Source: Cyclobacterium lianum
Lineage (GTDB): Bacteria > Bacteroidota > Bacteroidia > Cytophagales > Cyclobacteriaceae
DNA length: 64,000 nt
Reading direction: 5' to 3'
Assembly (NCBI RefSeq): GCF_900143075.1
Contig: NZ_FRCY01000005.1
Coordinates: 310,001-374,000 of the forward strand
The notes below the pieces were generated by a model. That model ran no database searches. It worked only from the letters and a program-made list of their open reading frames with translations, and was not told the DNA's origin. Positions 53,727 to 63,748 of this stretch are shown one piece after another. Every line of letters starts with the position of its first letter. The stretch's first letter is position 1. The translations under genes were made by a program, and so were the position numbers.

Positions 53727-56159
53727 ATGCACGGGACAAAATTCTTTATCTTAATTTTGTTGATTTGGAATTATAGCCACAGCTATTCTTCAAATTATTA
53801 CTTTTCATCTTCGGACGGAAACGACGAACGAACTGCTGAGGAAGCACAGCATCCCTCCAGCCCATGGCGCAGCTTGAATAAATTGAATGAGCTTATTCCG
53901 AAATTGAATCCAGGCGATTCTGTTCTTTTCAGGTCTGGAGATTTTTTTTATGGGACCATCGACCTGAAAAAATCCGGAACCCCGGAAAAACCCATAGTTT
54001 TTAGTCAATATGGAGACGGGGCAGCTCCGGTGATCACCGGATTTACCCGACTTGAATACTGGAAAAAATCCGCTCCGGGGATATACTTCGCCAATACACC
54101 TCCCGCCATCGCCCCGATCAATGTATTGACATTAGATGGTAGACCTATGGCCATGGGAAGATTTCCGAACCAGACTGAAAACAATGGCGGCTATCTGATC
54201 CCAGATGAGATAATCGGAAAGAACCAAATACGATATCGATCCTTTCGGAATGAGGAACAGTGGAATGGCGCCGAATTGGTAATCAGAAAAAACCATTGGA
54301 TCATGGACAAAGAAAAAATCATCTCTCATGAATCCAATACCCTCACCTTTATACCTTCATCGAGCTACGAGCCTAAAAATGGATACGGTTTTTTTATTCA
54401 AAACCACCTGAACACACTCGACCAGAAAGGTGAGTGGTACCATGATGTAGATGCAGACAGACTCTATATATGTCTGGGAGACGAAACCCCTGAAGACCTC
54501 TCCATCAAAGTCAGTACGCAGGCCAATCTCATCACCACACTTACCAATACCAGACATATTGTCTTTCAAGGGATACATTTTGAAGGGGCAAACAAAGACG
54601 CAGTGCTGATAAGAGGAGGCGACTCCTTCCATTTTAACTCTGTGACAATAAAAAACTCGGGTGAAAATGGGCTGCTGGTGCAAAATATGGATCGTTTTCG
54701 TTTTGAGAATTCGACAATACTACATGCTCAAAACTCGGGAATCTACCTGAAATCAGGAAACTATCAGGCCACCATAAGGAACACAACCATAGACAATACA
54801 CATATTTTCCCTGGCATGGGGCAAAGTGGCGACAATAACGGGTATGCGATATTTAGTATCTCAGATGCCGACTCCATCACCAACAACACCATCAGGAATT
54901 CCGGTTATGTAGGGATTGGTTTCCGAGGCAGCAATGTTTTGGTAAAAAACAATTACATCGATGGTTTCTGTCTTGTAAAGGGTGACGGTGGGGGAATCTA
55001 CACCTATACCGGAGGCAGCCGTAAGCAGTATACCAATAGAAAAATCATCGGTAACATCGTTAAAAATGGTATTGGAGCAAAAGAAGGAACATCCCTCCAG
55101 GGTGCTGACTTTCCTGCGCCTGCAGAAGGAATATACCTGGATGATGACGCGGCAAACATTCTGGTAGCTGAAAACACCGTTTCCGATATAGCCCACAAGG
55201 GGATATACCTGCACAATGCCCAAAATATTGAAGTAAGGAACAATCTGGTATACGATGCGAGTTTTCTAGTATTTCTGGCAGACGACGAACTGGGACAATC
55301 AATCAAAGACGTGAAAATTATAAAAAATACGCTGATCAGGAAAGAACCTCATCAGATTGGGATGGGAATTCGATCAACAAAGGCTGACTATGGTTTGATG
55401 GGCCTGTCCGATCACAACCTATACGTAGATTTAACAGGTTTGGGAATTTCATTTTTTGAACAGGACATCAATACTAAGGTAGAAAAACACCAAACCCTGG
55501 CAGATTGGTCAAAAACAACCAACTGGGAAACATCAACCAGGCAGGTGGACTACAGCCTGCAAAATCATTTGAGAGAACAGTATCCGACAAGTCCAGGTGA
55601 CAACAATTTTTCAAATCTCACGGAACGTATGTACTGTAGCAAAGGTTGCGGGATCACAAAAATGAAGGAGGACGTTTTCTCAATTTCGTGTGAAAGTGAA
55701 ATAGCATACCTCAAAATAGACCTGGGCCCAATCGACAGTGGGGCAAAATACCTCGCCTCTATAACCGGGTCAGCAGATGAACCAACAATCGTGGAAGTTT
55801 TTCTTCGGGAGAGAGGAACACCCTATCAAAAATTAGCAAATAGTCGCATTATTTCATTTAAACGTACTATTGAAAAATTTCAATTTCCGCTTCTGGAAGC
55901 CAAAGGAGATGAAGACGCGTCGATTATTTTAAATATATTCGGTCCAAACAAAAAAATCAGAATTAAAGAAGTTAAAATAGAGTTGCTTGCCAGAAAACCA
56001 AAACCCGATAGCGGGGAGGCTTTTCGGTTAATCTCTAACCCTGCCTCAACCACAAAGAAATTCGAACTAAAAGGTACTTATAAAAATCTATCCGGTACAC
56101 TCCAGTCAGGAAGTTTAATGCTTACCCCTTATGAAAGTGTATTCCTGATTCGGCAATAA
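53727..56159 (+). CDS. Secreted right-handed beta-helix protein, short paralog
   Basis: 810 residues from the ATG at 53727 (TTG at 53721 is in frame). Signal ~1-19. Residues ~25-60 carry a characteristic N-cap, then the parallel beta-helix region (~180-500) has repeats such as ITNNTIRNSGYVGIGFRGSNVLVKNNYIDG and ISDIAHKGIYLHNAQNIEVRNNLVYDA, as in poly-mannuronate lyase or epimerase-like proteins. The C-terminal ~250 residues form beta-sandwich domains ending GTYKNLSGTLQSGSLMLTPYESV. It has no T9SS sorting domain. It is a shortened relative of the protein at 58466. Substrate cleavage is not proven. Confidence 0.8.
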   Translation: MHGTKFFILILLIWNYSHSYSSNYYFSSSDGNDERTAEEAQHPSSPWRSLNKLNELIPKLNPGDSVLFRSGDFFYGTIDLKKSGTPEKPIVFSQYGDGAAPVITGFTRLEYWKKSAPGIYFANTPPAIAPINVLTLDGRPMAMGRFPNQTENNGGYLIPDEIIGKNQIRYRSFRNEEQWNGAELVIRKNHWIMDKEKIISHESNTLTFIPSSSYEPKNGYGFFIQNHLNTLDQKGEWYHDVDADRLYICLGDETPEDLSIKVSTQANLITTLTNTRHIVFQGIHFEGANKDAVLIRGGDSFHFNSVTIKNSGENGLLVQNMDRFRFENSTILHAQNSGIYLKSGNYQATIRNTTIDNTHIFPGMGQSGDNNGYAIFSISDADSITNNTIRNSGYVGIGFRGSNVLVKNNYIDGFCLVKGDGGGIYTYTGGSRKQYTNRKIIGNIVKNGIGAKEGTSLQGADFPAPAEGIYLDDDAANILVAENTVSDIAHKGIYLHNAQNIEVRNNLVYDASFLVFLADDELGQSIKDVKIIKNTLIRKEPHQIGMGIRSTKADYGLMGLSDHNLYVDLTGLGISFFEQDINTKVEKHQTLADWSKTTNWETSTRQVDYSLQNHLREQYPTSPGDNNFSNLTERMYCSKGCGITKMKEDVFSISCESEIAYLKIDLGPIDSGAKYLASITGSADEPTIVEVFLRERGTPYQKLANSRIISFKRTIEKFQFPLLEAKGDEDASIILNIFGPNKKIRIKEVKIELLARKPKPDSGEAFRLISNPASTTKKFELKGTYKNLSGTLQSGSLMLTPYESVFLIRQ

Positions 56160-56221
56160 TTCCTTCTCTATTGATTAAAAAAATAAAAATCGTAAATTTG
56201 AAAACAACTTTTTTTATTGCT

Positions 56222-56469
56222 ATGAAAACGAGTTTTGATGCCACTGTTTTAAAGCAACATCGATTTAATGGATTACTAATTGAACGAAGAGGTCAAATTG
56301 GGGGAGGGATGAGAAAATGAAACTTACTCTGTTTGGCTTTAAACATGACGTTTTTTTGGAGATACATCCTATCGAAGCAGTTAGGCTCTTTTTTACACGT
56401 TGCCATGTGAAAACAAAAGCCGCCCGTATTTATCAAAATCCAGATTCTGTCAGTGAATCCTCTGCCTAA
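56222..56469 (+). other. Two small overlapping frames in the 56160-56630 gap
   Basis: Two plus-strand frames, 56222-56320 (32 residues) and 56317-56469 (50 residues), meet in an ATGA overlap. The second reads MKLTLFGFKHDVFLEIHPIE with mixed composition. Neither resembles a known family; they may be genuine mini-genes or a decayed gene. The remaining ~470 bp of gap shows only AT-rich spacer. Confidence 0.25.
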
Positions 56470-56630
56470 TAAACACACTTTTCTTCTCATCGGTCTCTAC
56501 AGCACACAGCAAATCAATAAGGTGCAACCAGAGATCGGTTTACTCATATTTAAAGGTCATTTATAGATAATTGGTAGTCTAAGCTATGTTACATTTACGA
56601 AAACATTCTGCATTTGAAACAAATTACAAC

Positions 56631-57431
56631 ATGAGCCAGCGAAAGTCTGTATTCGTAATTTTGGTTTCAGCTCTACTTCTATTTGCAGTTTCATCATGTC
56701 GACAGGATACAGTATTTGAAGAATATGAGATTAAGGAATTCACATTCATGGGTCGCGAGGCAAAGGTAGTTTTTCCCAAAATCAGGAATCCAGACAATTA
56801 TTGGATATGGAGAGCAAGATTCTGGGGACATGAACCACAGGTTGACAAAGCCTTGCTGGAGAAAGGATTTCATCTCGTTTATGTTGACGTTGCCGATTTA
56901 TATGGAAACAACGAGGCAGTAGCATTATGGAACAAATTTTATGACCATTGCATTTCGGAATACGGACTCAATCCTAAAGTGGTATTGGAGGGGATGAGTC
57001 GTGGAGGTTTGATTGTATATAATTGGGCATCAAAAAATACAGATAAAGTTTTTTGCATTTATGCTGATGCACCGGTTTGCGACATAAAAAGTTGGCCTGG
57101 AGGTATGTATAATGGAAGTGGAAGTCCGGAGGATTGGGAACGTTGTCTAAAGGCATACAATCTTGATACTATTTCGGTTAAAACGTTTGAAGATATCCCT
57201 GTAAACAATAGCGTTAATATTGCAAAAGCTGGTATTCCGGTTTTGCACGTGTATGGTGATGCCGATACTATCGTACCTTATAACGAGAACACTGAATTAT
57301 TAGCTAAAAAATTCAGAGACGCTGGTGGGACAATCGAGATCATAAGAAAAGAAGGTGTAGGACATCATCCACATTCCCTGGAAGACCCTAAACCTATCGT
57401 CGAATTTATTTTAAAAAGTATTGAAAAGTAA
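56631..57431 (+). CDS. Lipoprotein alpha/beta-hydrolase
   Basis: 266 residues from the ATG at 56631; 15 further upstream codons are in frame but precede the signal peptide. The signal ends in a lipobox-like AVSSCRQD (Cys ~24). The alpha/beta-hydrolase core shows the nucleophile in EGMSRGGLIVYNW (Ser), the acid in YGDADTIVPYN and the His in EGVGHHPHSLEDP, a full triad of the prolyl-oligopeptidase/esterase type. Probably deacylates or hydrolyses an ester of a surface glycan, given the neighbours; the substrate is unknown. Confidence 0.85.
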   Translation: MSQRKSVFVILVSALLLFAVSSCRQDTVFEEYEIKEFTFMGREAKVVFPKIRNPDNYWIWRARFWGHEPQVDKALLEKGFHLVYVDVADLYGNNEAVALWNKFYDHCISEYGLNPKVVLEGMSRGGLIVYNWASKNTDKVFCIYADAPVCDIKSWPGGMYNGSGSPEDWERCLKAYNLDTISVKTFEDIPVNNSVNIAKAGIPVLHVYGDADTIVPYNENTELLAKKFRDAGGTIEIIRKEGVGHHPHSLEDPKPIVEFILKSIEK

Positions 57432-58465
57432 TAATTTCACGGGGTCCAAAATAATCCCGTCATTTTTTCTCCTGCGCTCAATTTAGGATTCACTGGCTGT
57501 GCTTGTGTTTTTGCCAGAATGGTAGAACTCAATAGAACGGCCTTTTTTTTTTGCTTAATGCTGTACCTCTCAAGGTTTCCAGTCCGTAATGTCGGAAAGT
57601 GTACTTCACAGGCACCATAGGTAATTTCAAATAAAAATGTCCGGAGAAGGCCGTAAAATCGGTAAATAAGGAAAATACTTCCACAAGACGCTCTCCCTTT
57701 TTCTTCTATACTGCCTACAAAAAGGAAACAAAGGATTTTCCCTGCTCAAATCAAGAACGGTGCTTTGATATCGAAGCCGACCGACGCTTTGGCGGTCTGA
57801 ATCCGATTGGCAGCTGCTACTTGTACATCCTGGCCAACCTGTCAATGTTTTCAAAATGACACCTTCTTTTCAGTTTAACAGGTGTCTAATACATGGCACT
57901 CCCCCGCACTACCAATAAGTTTTATCGGCTAAAAACGCCAGGATCGGTTGAATCCTTCATTTTTCAGATTAACGGTCGATAACCTGTATGGTTGTAATTC
58001 CCCAAATTTTTTTAACGAGCCTCAACAATAAGTGAGTTAATTTTTTCCGGACTATATCATGCTCCCTACCTCCTGCCTTCCTCAAAGATCCACCTATGAA
58101 AAAAAAATCACTTTTTTTTTAAAAACCTCAATTTATGATTATCGGCATTAAAAATAATTCCAAAAACAATATTGAAATCACATACCTAAATTATCCAATT
58201 TTTTCTACGTCTTGAATAGAGTATAGTTAAAAATAAAATTTGGTAATAAATTTTTTATACCCTTTATTATCAACATAAGACGTTTTTAAAGAATATCATT
58301 TTGATATATACGAAATTCAAAAAATTTAATTGTAAGGTCTGAAATACCAAATAGACACTTTATAAACCAGAAAAGATTAAACAAAATGAATATTCTCTCT
58401 AAAAATATCAAGACGATTAAAAAACATAAAACACAAATAATTCGAAACTTTTAAATGCCAATTCG
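57432..58465. other. Long intergenic region before the beta-helix/malectin gene
   Basis: 1034 bp with no intact gene. The first ~430 bp (57440-57860) are GC-moderate; reading the minus strand, one frame is open for ~120 codons with a single stop (GQDVQVAAANRIQTAK and onward), and another plus frame is open too, so it may be a decayed gene, but no family is recognised. From ~58080 the sequence is strongly AT-rich and probably holds the promoter and leader of the gene at 58466. A 22-codon frame at 58386 is too short to support. Confidence 0.4.
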
Positions 58466-61400
58466 ATGAAAAAGTTAATCTCAATTCTGCTACTGCTCCT
58501 GGTAACCATAGCAATTCCCGCAGTCAGCCATGGAGCCAGTTATTATTTTTCTCAGCAAAACGGAAATGACTCCAGAAGTTTTTCTCAGGCGCAAAACCCG
58601 GACACTCCGTGGAAATCTATTGAAAAATTAAATGCAATTTTCCCTTCATTAAAGCCTGGAGACAAGGTACTGTTCAGGAGGGGAGAAACTTTCTTCGGAA
58701 CCATTGTAATGAGCAATTCCGGCACCTCGACCAGCCCAATTGTAATCGGCGCCTACGGAAGTGGCGACATGCCGGTTATCACCGGACTGGTAGACATAAA
58801 AAACTGGAAATCCGTTGGAAACGGTATCTATGAGTCCGTGCAAAGTGGCCTCAAGGCGCAGGCGACCAATATGGTCGTGATCAATGACAAAGACAAAGAA
58901 ATGGGCAGATACCCCAATAGTGACAGCAAGAATAAAGGATATCTGACCTACGAATCAACCGGATGGAACAGCATTACCGACAAAGATCTTAGCTCCTGGC
59001 CAAACTGGACGGGTGCAGAAGTAGTGATCCGCAAAATCTATTGGATATTAGACCGACATAAAATCACCTCGCATTCCGGTAATACGATAAAATATGCGTC
59101 CAATAGCGAAACCGCTTATCAACCCAAAGCAGAGTTCGGCTACTTTATACAGAACCATATCAAAACATTAGATCAGGAAGGAGAATGGTACTACGACGCA
59201 AAGAATGCCAAAATCAATGTTTTCTTCGGTAGTGAGTCCCCCTCTCAGAACAAGGTACAGGTCGCCACTTTAAACTCTCTTCTGACACAAGTCAAAAGGG
59301 TAGACTACGTGACGATAGAAAATCTTTACTTTAAAGGAGCAAACTCCAACGCTATCGAGCTATCTACTGGCAAAAACATCATTATTAGGAACTCCAAAGT
59401 AGCATTTGCAGGGGTCAACGGGATCAATGCAGAAGGAAATCACAATTTGTTGCTCGAAAACAACGCAGTTTTAAATATCCACAATTCCGGCTTGGAATTA
59501 AAATCCTGTGACCATGCGGTAATCAAAAATAACCTGATCCAGGACATTCAGTTATTGCCGGGTATGGGTAAGTCTGGCGATGGCAGTGGGTTTGGGATTT
59601 TCTCACCCAATGACGACAATCTGATTGAAGGAAACCGCATCATCAACTCCGGGTATGTCGGGATTAGATTTGGAGGAAACAACTCAGAGGTCAAAAACAA
59701 TTTTATCAATAATTTCAATAAGACAAAAAATGACGGAGGCGGCATATATGTCTATACGGGAAACAGCAATGAAACCTTTTACAACAGGAAGGTCATTGGC
59801 AACATCATTCTTAACGGTCATGGAGTAGTAGAAGGGACAAACATACGCTCAGCCTTAGCCAAACCACAATCTGAGGGCATTTACCTGGATGACAATACCA
59901 CCGGTGTGGAAGTAGCTTACAATACCATTGCCCACATATCCAGTAAAGGCATTTACCTGCACAATGCGCGGCAAAATAAAATCCACAATAATCTGATCTA
60001 CAATAGTACCTACCAGCTTTTCTTCAGAAATGACCATATGGGGGCAGATATCAGGAATAACTCTGTGGAAAATAACATCTTTTTTTCACAAAGAGGCGAG
60101 CAGAATAACCTGAACTTAAGCTCCATAAAAAACGACTTATCGCAGATGGCTGGTTTTAGCAACAACGTATACGCCAACCCGCTCACAGATAACTACAGGA
60201 TAATCAACAAGTACAACATGGGCACTTCCTATGAGAAAACGAGGATACTTGACCTGGATGGCTGGAAGGCGCTTTACGGAAAAGACTATGGGTCAAAAAT
60301 CCATCCGGTAAATATCCCTTCCTACGAGATAAACAGCCTGATTGGAAAAAACAAGTACTCCAACGAGGGATTCGATGGACATGCAGACTATGTAACAGTC
60401 AAGAATGGTAAGACTTCATGGGTAAAAGATTCTAAATTGGACAACGGAGCCCTTAGGGTCACTGGATCTGGAACTTTCGAAATCAACGTAAGCATAGGAA
60501 AGATAGTTGAAGGTAAAAACTACCTCGTGAAATTCAGTGGTATAGGCAACAAGGATTTTGCAGGTAAGGCCTACTTCAGGCAAAAATTCTCTCCCTGGAG
60601 AACTATTAGTGCGGTTAGCGCAGTGGAGTTTAACAGTGCAAGGAATGAATACGAAATATTGCTTACTCCAGCCACTTCATCGGACGAAACTGTGCTCATG
60701 TTTAAGTTTGAAAATGTAAGCAGTGCGGATTTCCAGTTGGATAACCTTAGTGTCTATGAAGCAGACCTTCGGCTGACCAATCCAGATGATAAGATATTTT
60801 TTGCTTACAATGACGAGGCCAAGGAAAAATCCTTCAGCCTGGCTGGTGAATATGTGGACATGCACGGCAAAACTTATTCCGGGAGTGTAAAGATTGCTCC
60901 ATATCGTTCGATAATTCTGATCAAAACTTCGGATAACAAAATATCGCAGCCAGAGCCCATACAGCAGGCTAGAGTAATTATTCCCGAATACGGATCGGGA
61001 ATGATCGAGGGAGACGACCTTGCGATAACGCTCGAAGTGGATGCAGGTAGAGAACCGGAAGTGGAGAAGGTAAACTACTATTATTGCGAAAAGTTGATTT
61101 CTTCCGAAACAGATACCCCATTGGCTTCTACCTGGAAAAGTGTTCCGTACGGCTCCCACTATATCTATGCCGAGGCAGTCGACATATACGGGAGAACCGT
61201 ATTCTCTGATAGTGTAGCTATTCAGGTGAAAAAAGAAAATGTTTTACCGGTGATCAATTTCGTTGATCCTCTTGAGGATCTAACGATCGAAACACAGCAA
61301 TCGATTCAAATCAAAGGTTCTGCGATAGATTTGGATGGTACGGTAGCACAGGTAAACTTACTAGTCAACGGCAGGAAGGTTGATACTTCAACCAGTAGTC

Positions 61401-63397
61401 CTTATGAATTTTCATGGGAATCGTCAGAAGCCGGCATGTATACCCTGGCTTTACAGGTTATTGATAATGACGGAGGTGTAGGCGTGTCAGGTCAGGTAAA
61501 AATTACCGTCAATAATATGCTCGGTGAAACCGGGTCGGTCCCTTCTGAGCCTATAGCTTCACCCGGGGAAGATCTCAACCTTGAGCCTCAATTTAGTTTA
61601 TTTGTGAATCTGGGAACCCAGAAAGAAGTGTCTTATCAGGAAAAATCCTTTCAAGGAGAGCAGCTGGTTGCGGGTGACATTATCGGCAAAACCTATACTT
61701 ATTCCAATACAAAATTTGCTGAACCCTTATTCCAAACCGAACGAAACGGGGAGGATTTTATGATTGCAGTGGATCTGCCAAACGATACCTATACTGTAAC
61801 GACCTATCACAATGAATTATACTTTGGCCAATCAGGCCCAACTGCAAGACAGGGACGAAGAATATTTGATATCGCTATTGAAGGAGTTGAAGTTAAGAAA
61901 AACTTTGACATCTATGTATCCAGCAACAATCAACCAACTGCGCTGACCTTCAGGAACGTTGAAGTGAAAGATGGAAAACTAGATTTACGCCTGGCAGCTT
62001 CAGCCAACCGGGCTACCATCAGCGGTTTGTCCATTGTTTCTGAAACCGAAACTAAGGAATCAGCCTACGAATTGACACCAGTCATGCGGCTAAAAACAGG
62101 ATACTATAGAGTTGTAAACTATGACGGCGAAGACTATACCCCAGACTATAATTTGGGATATTTCAGTCCTTCTTCTACTTATACCAACAGGAAAGCCAGT
62201 AATGATAAACTTTTCCAGAATGCCCGTACTGCAGAGGTATTAAAGTACAGTATCCCTGTGGAAAACGGCACATACACGATAAAAACCTTCCATAACGAAC
62301 TGTACTACGGAAATGGAGGTCCACAAGGTGTAGCTGGTGGCAGGGTATTTGACATCTCCATAGAAAACAAACTCGTAAAAGACGATTTTGATCTCTTTGT
62401 AGAGAACAACAACAAACAAACCATCCTCACTTTTGAAAATATTCAGGTGGCCGATGGAGTATTGAACCTGGATATGGTGGCCAGTAAAAACCGGGCCACA
62501 ATCTCAGCTCTGGCTATATACAAGGCAACGGGCACTAAGACAACAAGCGAAGTAACGAACCACGCCTTTTATATAAACGCTGGAGGTGACACTGATGAGA
62601 CCGTGTCTGGTGACAAATACCTGGCAGAGGGAAACAACCAAAGTTATTACAACAAGGCCTCTTATCGCTTTGAAAATACCAGCGCTTCTCGGGAAAAGCT
62701 CTTTCAGACAGAACGAAATGGATCTGATCTCCGGTATTCCATTCCTGTCCCGAATGGCAGCTATACTGTTCTTACCCTGCACAATGAGCTTTGGTTTGGA
62801 CTGGAGGGGCCTTCCGCAAGAGCAGGAAGACGAGTGTTTGATATCAACCTGGAAGGCCAGCTAGTTAAATCTGATTTTGATATCTATCTCGAAAACAGGA
62901 ATGCCCCTACCATTCTTGCTTTCGAAAACGTAGAAGTAAAAGATGGGATTTTAGATCTGAAAATGATCGCCAAAGAAAACAGAGCCAGTATTTCCGGAAT
63001 TGCAATAATCGGTACCTCGGCAAAAAGCGGAATAGCGGGTGCCAATCTTCGAGGTTACCGGGAGATGTTTGGCCGGGGCTATAAGGAAATGATAGGCCGG
63101 GGATACAAAGAAATGGATATTTACCTGGATGAGCCCATGGGCAACAGTACCAGGATATTCCCTAACCCTGCGAAGGAAAAAACCACCGTTGAATTGGGAC
63201 AGGAAATAGGCCAGGGAAGGGTCCTGATTCACAACATGAGTGGTCAATTGGTAGGACAATATGAGCTTGACTGGATCAGGACCGCTGGTAATCAATATAC
63301 CGTCCCGTTAGACAATTTGTCTCAGGGCATGTATCTGATTAGCATTACCGACGACCAAACCGTTGTAGACAAACAAAGGTTGATCGTCAGTCCGTAA
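58466..63397 (+). CDS. Large T9SS-exported beta-helix protein with Ig-like and three malectin-like domains
   Basis: 1643 residues. Signal peptide ~1-23; N-cap ~25-150; right-handed beta-helix ~180-560 (LIEGNRIINSGYVGIRFGGNNSEVKNNFINNF, ISSKGIYLHNARQNKIHNN); beta-sandwich ~640-830; two Ig-like domains ~834-925 and ~927-1018 (AQVNLLVNGRKVDTS); malectin-like repeats ~1041-1188, ~1206-1355 and ~1366-1518, each with YHNELYFG or HNELWFG and NRA[TS]IS; a 24-residue RGY[RK]EM repeat ~1529-1552; and a T9SS sorting domain ~1563-1643 (RIFPNPAKE). Probably a surface-displayed polysaccharide lyase or binder. The first ~810 residues match the protein at 53727 in order and motif. A terminator follows. Confidence 0.85.
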   Translation: MKKLISILLLLLVTIAIPAVSHGASYYFSQQNGNDSRSFSQAQNPDTPWKSIEKLNAIFPSLKPGDKVLFRRGETFFGTIVMSNSGTSTSPIVIGAYGSGDMPVITGLVDIKNWKSVGNGIYESVQSGLKAQATNMVVINDKDKEMGRYPNSDSKNKGYLTYESTGWNSITDKDLSSWPNWTGAEVVIRKIYWILDRHKITSHSGNTIKYASNSETAYQPKAEFGYFIQNHIKTLDQEGEWYYDAKNAKINVFFGSESPSQNKVQVATLNSLLTQVKRVDYVTIENLYFKGANSNAIELSTGKNIIIRNSKVAFAGVNGINAEGNHNLLLENNAVLNIHNSGLELKSCDHAVIKNNLIQDIQLLPGMGKSGDGSGFGIFSPNDDNLIEGNRIINSGYVGIRFGGNNSEVKNNFINNFNKTKNDGGGIYVYTGNSNETFYNRKVIGNIILNGHGVVEGTNIRSALAKPQSEGIYLDDNTTGVEVAYNTIAHISSKGIYLHNARQNKIHNNLIYNSTYQLFFRNDHMGADIRNNSVENNIFFSQRGEQNNLNLSSIKNDLSQMAGFSNNVYANPLTDNYRIINKYNMGTSYEKTRILDLDGWKALYGKDYGSKIHPVNIPSYEINSLIGKNKYSNEGFDGHADYVTVKNGKTSWVKDSKLDNGALRVTGSGTFEINVSIGKIVEGKNYLVKFSGIGNKDFAGKAYFRQKFSPWRTISAVSAVEFNSARNEYEILLTPATSSDETVLMFKFENVSSADFQLDNLSVYEADLRLTNPDDKIFFAYNDEAKEKSFSLAGEYVDMHGKTYSGSVKIAPYRSIILIKTSDNKISQPEPIQQARVIIPEYGSGMIEGDDLAITLEVDAGREPEVEKVNYYYCEKLISSETDTPLASTWKSVPYGSHYIYAEAVDIYGRTVFSDSVAIQVKKENVLPVINFVDPLEDLTIETQQSIQIKGSAIDLDGTVAQVNLLVNGRKVDTSTSSPYEFSWESSEAGMYTLALQVIDNDGGVGVSGQVKITVNNMLGETGSVPSEPIASPGEDLNLEPQFSLFVNLGTQKEVSYQEKSFQGEQLVAGDIIGKTYTYSNTKFAEPLFQTERNGEDFMIAVDLPNDTYTVTTYHNELYFGQSGPTARQGRRIFDIAIEGVEVKKNFDIYVSSNNQPTALTFRNVEVKDGKLDLRLAASANRATISGLSIVSETETKESAYELTPVMRLKTGYYRVVNYDGEDYTPDYNLGYFSPSSTYTNRKASNDKLFQNARTAEVLKYSIPVENGTYTIKTFHNELYYGNGGPQGVAGGRVFDISIENKLVKDDFDLFVENNNKQTILTFENIQVADGVLNLDMVASKNRATISALAIYKATGTKTTSEVTNHAFYINAGGDTDETVSGDKYLAEGNNQSYYNKASYRFENTSASREKLFQTERNGSDLRYSIPVPNGSYTVLTLHNELWFGLEGPSARAGRRVFDINLEGQLVKSDFDIYLENRNAPTILAFENVEVKDGILDLKMIAKENRASISGIAIIGTSAKSGIAGANLRGYREMFGRGYKEMIGRGYKEMDIYLDEPMGNSTRIFPNPAKEKTTVELGQEIGQGRVLIHNMSGQLVGQYELDWIRTAGNQYTVPLDNLSQGMYLISITDDQTVVDKQRLIVSP
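63050..63121 (+). repeat. Three 24-base tandem repeats encoding RGY[RK]EMxG
   Basis: Three in-phase 24-base units in the gene at 58466 read RGYREMFG, RGYKEMIG and RGYKEMDI. They lie just before the T9SS sorting domain and are absent from the sorting-domain region of the related protein at 4063. Confidence 0.85.
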
Positions 63398-63414
63398 CAA
63401 AACAAATCACAAAG

Positions 63415-63447
63415 AAAAAAGCCCCGATTTTGTCAGGGGCTTTTTTT
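63415..63447 (+). terminator. Terminator after the beta-helix/malectin gene
   Basis: Stem GCCCC / GGGGC with flanking A and T runs extending it, a 10-base loop and seven T. It ends the transcript 23 bp after the stop at 63397. Confidence 0.9.
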
Positions 63448-63748
63448 ATTTTTTATAGGAGAGATCAGTCGTAGACCTACCCTATTAACACTTAAAGAGA
63501 GCGTAAATTGACCGCTGCCAGCCTGGATTTCAGGTAGCGTCAATTGACACTATTACTGCAACGACTCATTATCATTGGTTCCATATCGGGGAATAAAAAC
63601 GTGAGCTGCCTAAGGTTTTAATCCACCAAAAAGGCCACTCTTATTATAATCAGGCACACTACTTCAAGTATGCCTTAATAAAGCCCCTCCTGAATACCAA
63701 CAGGAAAAAAATCAGGCCCGATTACAACACAACCGAAAAAATCTCAAT
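63448..63748. other. Intergenic spacer before the terminal glycosyltransferase
   Basis: 301 bp with no gene seen. A short direct repeat (GCGT[AC]AATTGAC, near 63500 and 63537) and a GTCAATTGAC palindrome are the only features. It lies downstream of the minus-strand glycosyltransferase stop. Confidence 0.4.

Noticed and set aside
56293-56490. A 65-codon minus-strand frame in the gap after the short beta-helix gene
   Set aside because: It overlaps the two small plus frames and has no recognisable pattern; the region is more simply a spacer.
57440-57860. Possible decayed transposase before the large beta-helix gene
   Set aside because: Several frames on both strands are fairly open at once, so openness is not evidence; no DDE or other transposase signature is visible.
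58386-58454. A 22-codon leader-peptide-like frame before the large beta-helix gene
   Set aside because: It is too short to judge, in AT-rich DNA, and no attenuator-like hairpin follows.
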